Assembly: GCF_964340395.1 (NCBI RefSeq)
Contig: NC_135549.1
Coordinates: forward strand, 18,366,342-18,430,341
DNA: 64,000 nt
Direction of reading: 5' to 3'
Source of the DNA: Glandiceps talaboti
Lineage: Eukaryota > Hemichordata > Enteropneusta > Spengelidae
How positions within the stretch are numbered: position 1 is the first letter of the stretch; each line of letters begins with the position of its first letter. The position numbers were made by a program, and so were the translations under genes. The notes beneath the pieces are model-generated. The model saw only the letters and a program-made list of their open reading frames with translations. It searched no databases and was not told the DNA's origin. Positions 30,601 to 42,600 of this stretch are shown here, one piece after another.

Positions 30601-33600
30601 GGATAAGAGGCCACTTTGTAAATAAAGGGAAGCTGTGTACAAATAATCTTACTAATCCGGAGTCGATGGGTGCGATGGGTGCGTGTACTAACTGTGATTT
30701 TATATCAGTGCAAGAATTTAAAATGATGCTAGATTTGAAATTTAGGGAAGCTGATGTGAAAATTGTTATTGATAGAACCGTGGTTGGCCAACATTTGCTG
30801 AATGACCTGCATCATTTTAATTATTAAATGTTAACTTATGTTCATGCACTGAAAAAGAGCAGTTGTGAGAAATTTAAAATCCAATAATTGTGCGCCATAG
30901 CTTTCTATAGAATTGAAGGTATATATATATGCAATTCAGGGGTCACTGCATGCATTTCACATGTCATAGTTCTGGCTTATTCTTGACAGCGTACAGCACA
31001 TGCTACATGTACACTCCCTGAAGGTACCGACACAGTGCCATGCTTGCTTGCTCTCAGCAGCCTGGTTTCATGAAACAAGATAATTATTGAGGGATATAGC
31101 ATTCCAAATGTCATACATGTACAATTTAGAGAGCATTATAAGTTAAAGTAAAGTAGGGATAAATGGATCACAGATTCAATGAAAGCTTATTTTGTGTCGT
31201 ATGGATAGGTAATATATTGGATTTTCGAGAAATGAAGTATCCAGTATGCTGTTTTGATATATAATTTTGTATTGTCTTTTCGTTTGATGTATGTGACATT
31301 CTCATGTGGTATGTATGATACCAGTTGGGCATGCAGAAATGTTATAATATATTACTTTGTCAGAAATCTGTCGCTTGGAACAAAATAGATTAATTTTTTA
31401 CAAAATGACATTTTCCTTTTCGTTATTACATTGGTATATAAAAAATTCACAGCTGCACTTTTTCATTCAATAATGCTTGTATGAGGAAATGTCAGGGATG
31501 TATAATACTTGCAAACTGTGTGGGAGTGAAGGGCACATGACACCCAAGCTTCACTAGTATCAGAACAGAACGTCAGAAGATAGGAAAATGGTCCCAGCAA
31601 GAGCTCTGCCGTTGAGCAGCAAATGAGAGTAATCAGCCAAGGGATGCCTCAACCAGGTATTCCAATCACTGGTAATGACAAGGCAAATGGTTTGAGTCCA
31701 GGAAGTATTTATTGTGCTATATGAAGCATATGATGGATAATTCAGGGCCCACCTAACATAAAAAGTATAGTTTCCCCAACAAACCTGACTTCATTTATTA
31801 CTGTAGGGGAGCCCATTTCAAGTAGTTTGTAGTTGTTGAGGGTATGCTAAGTTATATATAATAAAATAGTAACAAAAAACAAACAAACAAAAAACGTATT
31901 CGTTTAGTCATTTGCTAATTTTCTCTTTGTACTTTGAGCCACAATGTGACAGAATTTCATCAAAATTAAATTAACTTTGTTGGACTTGAGTATTCTGAAA
32001 CAAAACACAATCAAGATGGCAGTGAAACTAATAATGATATATGGTTGTTTTCGTTAGCTCCATTTCTTTGGAGTAGCTTTTATTACAAACTGTTGGCCTA
32101 CTTGTGAATCTTGCCAACTATTGGATTTTGTTGTTGTTGACGATGCCAGAATAGCAACCAGTAGTTAAGTAAAGTCTTGATAGTGATTCTTGTGATTGTA
32201 AGTGGTTAGCTAAGATTCAACATTTTTATTGTAAATTTGTGTGAAGATTATCACAGACATTCTGGAGGAAAGATACGGCAAATTTGAACTTTCCCTCCAA
32301 AAGCTGTAACACCTTCGAATAAGAAGACATTTTTGATAGAATGCACACCTGTAGTATTTATACATCATTGTGAAGACTTGTATGTCTACTTCAGTGTTTG
32401 AGTGGAATAGTTTTGTGAAAGTAAAATGTCAACTATACCATTGAGGAATCATAATGTACTCCCTCGTTGGGTTGAGTGATAAGTCTTTCTTCCCCTACTT
32501 AAAGACTAGCTCTACAACATTGAAACATAAAATGAAAGATAAAAAAATAAAAAAATGGTAGTCTGAAAGAGAGCTAACAATAGCTAAAAAATATTCTCTG
32601 CCAAGTTATCATGTTTGAATGGTACCATGGCATAATTTTGAGCACAATGTCCTGCTGAAAAAAAAAGAAGAAAATTTAACTTGTTTAGGATATTGAAATA
32701 CAGTTGAAGCATGACAATTGTGGTGCAAGTGTCCAGTACGAAATATTGTATTCTTCCTTGTGAGGATATTGAAATTGAACATGCTGTCCTTCTGGTCATG
32801 TGTATTTACCTATTCTTTGACATTTCTATTAAAGTGTAGTATTGTTAAAAAACAAATTGTGGTTCTGATATGCCCAATTCCAAAACAGGGTGGGTAAGTA
32901 GGGAATTTTTAATTTTTAAAATTTTATTTATTTATTTTGTTGGAGTCTGGTTCAGGTTGTTACAATATATGTAGAGGTCAACAGAGATTTCCCATCTATG
33001 TGTTTGCATTTTCTTTATGATATGTAGATGACATTTTGTGCTACACTGAATTCTGCCATGTTGTTTTGATTACAAGGTGATAATGTCATCAAATCTCACC
33101 AATTGTTTGGTTAAGGTAACCTGACCCAACCTAGTTTTTCACTATTGACTCTAAAAAAATGTGTTACGAAAAAAATATTGAAAAATCAAAGTTTTGGGGG
33201 TTTTGGTGGGTTTTTTTTTATAGATGTGATAGTCATGGTCATAGTATATTTGTCTTTAATTAAATGACAAGAGAAGACTTAATGTACATTTAAGTGTACA
33301 TTGTTTGTTTTCTGCTACTGATAGTATGTTATTCTGAAAGTAACTATAATTTGTTGTACAAATAGAATGATATCAATTTCATTTATGTCATTGTTATTCT
33401 AGGTTGTACAGTATGCTTGTAACTATACTAAAAGTAGCTTTTTTGAATATATCAATTTAGAATTACAATCTAGTATTTTGTCAACAGATGTTACCCGTAT
33501 GCATTTTCAAAGCTGTTTCGTGCATGCAATAAAAAATTCTAATTTGCTTGTAATAAAAAATTCAAATGATAAGTGATCATCCACCTTGTATGGGAGAGAG

Positions 33601-36600
33601 AGCTAGTATACATTTACATTATGAAGGGGAAACAGTTGCACTTACACTATGGCATACAGGGTAGCAATGGTCCAATCATGCATCAAAAAGACCAGTGGCT
33701 GTCTGGAACATTCTTGACCACAAATTTAATTTTCAGTAGTCCATTTGGACCACTAAAAGTAGTTTTGAAACATAAAAAATAACGTAGAATGACAAATCAG
33801 AAAGCATTGAATACTTCAGAAATTTAGGAAATCTTTTGATTTGAAGTGAATATTTTATTTACAAGAACAGACACACAAAAATGATACCAGAACATGTGCA
33901 GATAAATTCAACAGTAACAATAAATGACCCAGTAAGTGTGGACCACAAACATTTTGATGTGGACCATTTGAAAAAAAAAAGGGTAGTCCACATGTGGACC
34001 ACTGACCTAATAAAACGTAAATTGCGAACTCTGGCACATACATGTATGCAGGTTCTTGGCATAGTTATTTTTCTAGGAAAAGAAGAGACGGTGTCTTGAG
34101 AATAGTAATGAATTAGTAACAAAGTCTGGGACTGGGAAAACATCAGAGATCTCCTATATCATGTTCCATAGCATCTGTCTTCATGCCGCAAGTATTCTGT
34201 ATCTTGCGGTGTTTTCAGTTAGGTTTTAATACTCAGCACAACAAGTCAATACTGCTAAAAAAAAAAAAAAAAAAAAAAAATGAAAAAAACTGCATATTGC
34301 ATGAAAGAAGTGTTTGATGTGTGATTTATAATTTAGGTAACCTTTTCTCTTTCTTTGGCTGTGTTATTATTTAATTATCACTTGTACAGATATTGCTAAG
34401 ACTTTTGTTTTAGTGTGTTCTAAAATTTAAGAGTTACATGATTATTAAAGCTTTCTATACCACAGTACCATTTAGGCCTAAAACACAAAATTGTTTTGTT
34501 CAGTTACCTGACCCCCCACCTAGTTTTGCACAGTCGACCCTAAACTTTTTTTTTATGTATTCGAGAAAACAAAATAAAATTACAAAGTCTCGTGAGAAAT
34601 AGTGGATGCGGAAACTGACATCAACTTAAAAAAAAAGACAATATAAAACTGCTCTTCCAATCTGCAATGGCTGTACATCTGATGGGAAGAAACCAATAAC
34701 CAGAGAGACCATATGGAAAACAATGGAAAACATGACTACCTGAACTAGACACTTATACATATGAAAAAAAAAAAACATTAAAAAAAAAGAAAAATATACC
34801 TGCCCCACCTAGTCTAAAATTGAGTGTAACTGAAACCACACAATTTTTTAAAGGCTATATGAACTCCATAGCAGTGTGCCCTCTAACCCAATTTGACACG
34901 CCACTGACGCACACAATTTCTCGTGACGCACCAAAATTTGATGTTCCCCTATCTCTTACTATGTGGTGACTCGCAAGAAATGCCAGTTTTTATCATTTTG
35001 ACTCACTGCTACAAAATTTGGCTATCATAAGAGGGCACACTGCTCCATAGGGCTTTGTGTTGGACCAGGAGAATACACGTATAGAACCTAGAGTTTTTGC
35101 GCTTGGTCCGATTGTGATATATGAAGAAGGGGAAAATATACTGAAACCTGTTGCTCTTGATAACATATGATAACATACATATTTTTTGATATTTGATATG
35201 ATAATGAGAATATCTTTTTAAAACTGGTAGAATTCAGAATGTAGTACTCGATCACACTCTATTGACCACAAACAATGAGTATTCCACTCTGACTGCCATC
35301 TGACCCCCCACCTCCTACATTATAACAAACGTGTCCCAATGCTCTCATTCTTAGCCATTAAATATGTAATTAGGTGCAGATAACACAACTGTGTTTTGAT
35401 CAAGTAGCTTATAAGTCACTTTAATTGTAAGAAATTGACAGTGGAATTTAGATTATAAAATATTGAGTTGGATACAATTTATTCCTACATTGGCAAATTT
35501 TTAGCATAAAATAATATAAACAAGTTAAAAGGCAGATAACACAAAGCAACAATGGAGGGGGGGGGGAATGATAAAATATCAGAAAACAAATGGAACTGTC
35601 TGTCCTTGCTCTTTCCCTTTTGACTTACCCCATGATTTACCTCCTTCCGAAGGGGGGTGGGTGGCACCTCCCCCACAACAAGGTCAATGGAAGTGTTGAT
35701 AGTAGCTTGGTGGTATTTTTTTACAGCTTGTTGCTGAAAAAGTTAATGAAACCCCTGTACATTATTGTTATTATTATGTTCTTGTTATTTGTGAACAAGC
35801 AATGGAAACAAGTTGAAGTAGTATCTCTTTGTAATAGTCCAAATTTGGATTGATTTATATTGTACATTATCAAAGGAAAAGATAAGCAAGTCTTTTGTCT
35901 TCCAACTTCTTGACCTTCATGCAGGTCTGTTTTCTTTCCCCATTGATGTATGTACATTTTTCATCAAACATGTATGTACAATACATATTTCATCAAAACA
36001 TGTTTGTACACATTTCATCAAACATGTCTGTACATCTTTTTATCAAACTATCACAGAAAGGGTACTCTGACTGACTTGTTTGTTTTTAGGTCGAAGCAAT
36101 ATTTTTCTAAAATAAAAACAAATAAACAGATAAAACAAAATAAAATCCCAGCCTACCCACACCCTATTTTCCAAGGCCATGTTATTGGAAACACACAATT
36201 TTTAAAAAATTTTTTTGCCAAATTAATTTTTGCAGTACCAGCTGGCTGTCATTTAATAGTGGTATATGATGATTCCAATTAATCAATGTATTTGTATGGC
36301 TGTACTTTCTTGACCAGTAGTGGTTGTGATCTGCTGATTAGCTCTCATCATTTAAAACAGAATGCTACCAGCTATATTTTCTAATGCCACCTTGTAACCC
36401 CTTACAAGTTACAATTGACAGATAAAAAGATAAAAAGGAGTGAAATATGTGAATATTAAAATTTTTAAAAGGCTTCTTGCACTGATGGCTTCACATTGTA
36501 TTAGTACATTCATTTCAATCTGCTCTGCTCTGCTCTGCTCTGCTCTGCTCTTTTACATCATTAAAGAGGACCAGATAGTAACCCAGTAGCAAATCTTGTT

Positions 36601-39600
36601 GTTGACGCAAATCTTCAACTATTAATACGTATCACAGGAGATAGATATTTTCTGGTAGTGTGATTGCCTAGGAGGCATCAATTCAGAGGTCAGAGGTCAC
36701 TATGATTGTAATTGCTACAGGTGAAGAATATATAATGTGAACATTGCATAGTCATCTATAGAGGAGGCCACCTTAGGGTGCATCATATGTCAGTAGACTG
36801 TATTGTGTGCATACAGACTGTTCAACACTTGGAAATCATGAAAATTTAAACTATTTTGAAACTTTAAAAATTGAATTTATTATTAAGAGCTAGTAAAGAT
36901 TGCATGGTTTGAAAATTTTTACTTGAAAAAACTGTGAGGCAATACAATCAAAATTTTGCTATTTTTGTACATGTCTGTTTATTGTAATGCATAGAAAAGG
37001 CAATCCCTGCTGTAAAAATGTAAATGTGAAATTTAATATTATCAGAAATCGAAGACGTAAAATGTTCATGTTTGTTGTAAATTTAAAAAAAAAAAAAAAT
37101 TAGTGTATTCGGTTTAATATTCACATTGTTAATTCTTTGCTGTAAAAAGTGAAGAAGTGTGAATATACGGGTCAGATTATGTAATGATGTATTTATTCTT
37201 TGACTGATGGCCACTTTCTATGGTTGTTTCCAGGTTGTGTTCCCTAAGTCAGATGACCAGAGGAAAAGACTTCAAGCAGCAGTCAAAAATATTCTCATAT
37301 TCAGGGCATTGGATCAGGTAAGCTTTAGGCTAAACTAAAAAAAATAATTGTTTGGTTCCGGTATTAACCCAACCCAACCTAACCTAGTTTTTCACTGCTG
37401 ACTCTAAACCTTTTTTTTTAGGTAATTTTAAAAAAAAAGATATTGAAAAAAATTGAAAATTTTTGCAAAGTTGTCAGAGAAATAGTGAGATTTGATGATA
37501 TTATCGTCTTGTGATCAAAACAACATGGCAGAATACAGTGTTGCACACAATGTTGTCGGCATATCATACGGAAAGTGTGAACACATCGATGAAAAATGTC
37601 TGTTGATCTCTCTACATACCTTGGAACAACCTGAACCAGACCACTACCTACCTACCCTGTTTTGAAATTAGGTGTTATCGGAACCACACAATTTATTCTC
37701 CCTTGGCCTAACACAATACTACACAAAGTAGACAATTTGTACTTTTTTCTGCAAATCAACACTTTTAACCCTTTTTTTGTGATATCCAGTTACAAATAGG
37801 ATATTGATCAAGAAGCTTTGTGACTATATGAATAGGGAGTACATGCAGTACTCACTAGTAGACACATTTGTGGTTATTCTTGGCTGCCGAAAGTAACAAA
37901 AAAAACCCCCCAAAACATGCATAATGCATGAGGTACAACCCATCTTGACATTCATGTGTTGTACATGCACACTTCGTATCAAACCAATGACCACTAGCAC
38001 ACCCAGGGTGTACAGGAATGAGCTAAATGATATCACCAATCCGTCCATCCATTCATGTGTGTATTCATCTATGAGTTGATCTGCCTCTCCACAGGCTGTC
38101 CACATTTTGAGAGTTAACTGAATTGTACACATAATATCTATTACATTATCCATGAGAAAAAATATACTAATTTTGGCTGACTTTGAGAGATGATATGTGA
38201 AAATCTACAGTGCATGTTGTCGTAAGTTGTCGTAAGTTGTGGCCAGTATTGTTGTAAAAATCTACAATATCCCCACAATAACTGAAGAACTAACACACAG
38301 ACATTTTCAGGTTCAAGTTGTTTACATCCATGTAATTTGGTGTGAATGTTGTGTTCAGGCTTTTCACACCTGGCCTTGACCTCAGCCTTTGAGGTCAAAG
38401 GTCAACACCTAGTTTTAACTTGCAAGACCTCAATCTATAGGAGACATAGCCATGTGAAGTTAATGTCTAGTACAGAACCTATTCCAATACCTCATCTGGG
38501 CCATGTGTTTGATGTAGACATGTCATATGTGGAATTGATTATGATAAACCATCACTATGCCAAGTTGTCTACATAATCTTGTCACATTTGACAATGTCTT
38601 GTTCACTTCACAGTCTAGAGTTTTGATGATATATAGCACTTCAGCTGACAGCAGTAAATGAAACCTTCAAATCCTCAGAGAACATGGTTACATTTTATTG
38701 TGAAAAAAAACCTGAATACACAAAAGTTCATTTCATGTAATACAGAGATTCATCAAAGGCATAGTTCAGAGTTTATTTGCTAACATAGGACTTTAAAAAG
38801 TGTTGCAAATTGAGGCGTGGAATGAACATGACGTTAATTCAATTGTTACTGGAACACTCCCTTTCTGCTATATACAGATCTTTAATGCGTCATAACCCCC
38901 CCCCCCTTCCATTTACATTGTCATTTGTTTATGATTAATAACAAAATAGAAATACCTCTCCCATGTTCACAAGTTGCTAGTCTATAGTTCCTATACAGTA
39001 TCGTTATGATATAACATATACCTTCACTCAGACCACAGTTGGCATCCAGACTAGCCAATTACTGGAACATTTCACGGCACTGGCTCCTTCTTGTTGCCCT
39101 CTATAAAAATTCAAACAGAAATCATTTTACAGGTACATCTAAAGATTTCCTGTAATCCAAAAAAAAACCATAGACTTCAACCCAACACCAAAACATTGCA
39201 GCAATATTTTATGCCAATTGAATTTTAGTTTAGGTAAGAAAAATATCATGCAATACAGATCAAGACAGGATATAGATAGTAAAACGTACTAAATTGATAG
39301 TTTATGAGAGGATAGGTTTATAGTGATCCATGGCAAATATAAATACTTGACACAGTTTAGTCATTCTCCAGCAGCAGTGTAATTTCATTCACATGTTTAG
39401 TTTATATATTTGTCAGTTCTTTCCAACTCCTTAATTTTAATTGCCACGATTTTGAGCATTTCATCATGTCTGTCTGTTGGGTTTACTGGAAAAAATAAAA
39501 CATTTGTCTGTTGCTTGGTAACCCTTGGCCAGATTTGTTGAACAGGTGCAATTTACGCTGTATGCAAAATATCACTGATCAGTGGAAAACCTTGCATAGT

Positions 39601-42600
39601 AGAAACATGTATAAGAATTATATGTAAACACTGGTATGACAGATAGATAGATATAGAGAAATAGTAATAAAAAGTAGATCCAAATAAACTTTATATATTT
39701 ATTTTGAGTGTCAAAATTGTACTTTACCGTGTATGTGCATGTATGATTTGTAGGAATGTAGAATAGTAACTTAATTCATGTTGTCTTGTGGAAAATGAGT
39801 AGATCAGAAATACATTACTCAAATGAAAAAAAAAGATATGAGGGTACTTAAGGTGCAACAGTACAGGCAGTATTGCCACAAGTCAATATACACAGTCATG
39901 TACATGTACCTGTACCTGTATGATTGTGCACTATGCTTTTCATGTGTTGAATTGATACATTGTAATATTAGTAGTCCTTTGTAATATTTTAAGATTCAAT
40001 CTTTCACCTTCTTCATGGGCTAAATGAATTAGATTCCCATAGCTGACAGCAGGAAAGGTTCCTCAAGGGAGCGTGCCAATTTTGCTAATATTCCCAAAAC
40101 CTATAGATATGCAACATGTGATAACGTGCTACAGAAAGTGTTAGTTCATTGTGGACATTGTACGTACTTCATTTGTAAGGATTGAACTTTCACAAGCTCT
40201 GAATAATTCATCATTTAACATTTGCAAACTTACGACTTGCATTGAAAAAGTTAAGCCACTGCTGCATAGGATACTATCTCCTAGATGAAGAAATACAGAT
40301 CAGTACAGGTCATACAAAGTTGAACTTTTTAAATGAACAATTTACGAGAGACACCGCGATAATACATGACAAACGCTACAAATATTTTGAGGCATCCTTT
40401 TAGAACAATATAATTTCTTCCATCTGTCTGGTTATAGCTGCACGTGTCATACATACCGTCTCAATCCTCTCAGTTGACATTTCATAAATGCTAGCTACAC
40501 ATACGTATAAGGCTTAAAATTAACAGTAGTCCTGTGTCCAGAGACTACCCATTCTTGTCATGGAGCTGTCATAGTTTGCAGCTGGTAGCCCCCTCAGGCT
40601 ACCACTAATTCTGTGATGATTTAATGGATGGAAGATTTACGGATATGAAAATATTTTTAATAACACAGTATTTTCATATCCGTAAATCGTCCATCCTTTA
40701 AATCATCGCATAATTAGGGGTAGCCCACTCAGCTGCAAACTATGGTAACCCCATGACAAGAATTGGTATTATATGGACACACAGTTCCAATAGAGGAACT
40801 CTCTTTAAAATTCACTGAGGGAATACGAGACTTGCATGATCAGCATCCTTCCATTATTTTCTTAGAAAAGCCTCGACTATTATCCTTTTTAAAAAAAAAA
40901 TGTTTGTGCTATATATATTAAACAATAGACAGTAAATGTTATGCAGTATTATATTGAAGAGCAGGATGTCCAGTGTACGGTATAAACTAATTTTCCAGAT
41001 GCAATAACAGGAAAATATTGTTAATGTAACTATCAAGGGTGACTATATAAATAAAATTTTTATTAAATTCTTCAAAGAAAGAAAACCAAATTTGTTATTA
41101 CTTAACTCTTTAATATTCTTTCGTCATGGTGTTTGATCACAGCATTAGTACCATCGATACCTACCTTGGGTTCCCCAAGTCTCTAGGGCATTCATCACCA
41201 TGTGAAATGCATAGAAGACTAAATTTTATGTGTCAGAACGTCCTTCCCTTTATAGACAGGTTCCAGAGTTATTATAGCACAAATAATTTCACTTTTAATG
41301 TGGAAATTGCTTGTCACATAGTTGATGTAAAAATGATGAATTTTTCACCTTGGTGTAACTTTTGTGTTTTTTTCTTCTTTTTTTTTCTTTTTTTTCTCTA
41401 TACAGGAGCAAATGCAAGAAGTTTTAGATGCAATGTTTGAAAAGAAGGTAAGATATTTTGTGATGACTCACACTTTTTTTTTCTAAGAGACAGTTTGAAC
41501 GTAGGTGTGGTGTACAACCACTTTTGTAGACTGTTACTGTTCTGGGTTCATTCACTATCTGTCAATAATTGTCAAAGTTGTAGCAACTACAAAAAGCAAG
41601 TAATCAATTGATGTAATGCCAAATTGTAGACTCGGTGGATCCATACCCATTTCACAATTTTCAGCTGATTCTGGCAAGTGATAAGTGGGTTAGGTTTATT
41701 ACTTTCTATAGATGGTGGTGCACACAGGAAGTGTAATAGTTAGATGTGAAAAGTGGAAATCTGTGAATATAGGCTGTGAGATTAAATCACACTTTCGGCT
41801 GCAAACAATGACATTTTGCTTGGCACATTGGTTGATGCATGGAGCATTGACATGACAGGTGATACTGTGCAAAGATAGATGTCCCACTCTCTGGATTTCA
41901 TATTGAAGTTAAAATACATTATTAAATATGTCCTTTTATATCACGAATGACTGGCATAGTACTAGTGGTACTGCTACATCCTCAAATGAATAATTAAATG
42001 ATGAAATAAATAAATGAAATTAGATAAAGGAATACCAAAAATAAAAATAGAAAATGATGCTATAAGTGCCCCCCCCTCTCAAATAATTGAAAAAGCCATC
42101 AGTTGTCTGTGTAACACTTCGAAACATCCAAATGTTCCCCAGCTCTATTCTCAAATTCTACACTTCGACTGCTCCAGTGCACTTCGCTTGCATTATGTAC
42201 ATAAAATAGAGAATTTATCCACTTGTCTAATTTTATTTATTTATTTATTTATTTATTTAATTATTTGAGGATGCACCACTACATCACCAGTCATGTGTGT
42301 TTTATACTTGTCATCAATGATTAAGAAATATTGTCTTCTAGTTTAGTACATCTAGTACAGCATATTACTGCATTATCCTGGGCCTCAACCATGTAGCATA
42401 CTATTACTATGTAACATACTCACTGTGACATTGGATCGAACTGTGCCAGGATAACATGTGGCAAATTATTACCCCACTATGTAACATACTGCGTTCATGG
42501 TGTTACACAGGCCTGTGATTCTGGGATCAAACTGCCAGATATGATGTGGCAAATTATTACCCCACAATGTAACATACTGTATTCATGGTGTTACACAGGC

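Larger units (their letters stand above)
20206..37233 (+). other. PRKAR2: intron 3 (17.0 kb, phase 0)
   Basis: GTAAGG...CCAG. The largest intron; it separates the docking/inhibitor exons from the cAMP-binding exons. It contains R1 copies B, C, D, F and a fragment, two R5 elements, an R4 element with target duplication, four microsatellites and two DR1 motifs. No coding exon could be supported in it. Confidence 0.9.
37318..41405 (+). other. PRKAR2: intron 4 (4.09 kb, phase 0)
   Basis: GTAAGC...ACAG. Holds R1 copy E directly after the donor, a DR1 motif at 38392 and the foldback element at 40531-40792. Confidence 0.9.

Noticed and set aside
31498-31557. CKLCGSEGH resembling a zinc knuckle
   Set aside because: The final Cys is missing and the frame stops at once; too short to call a retroelement.
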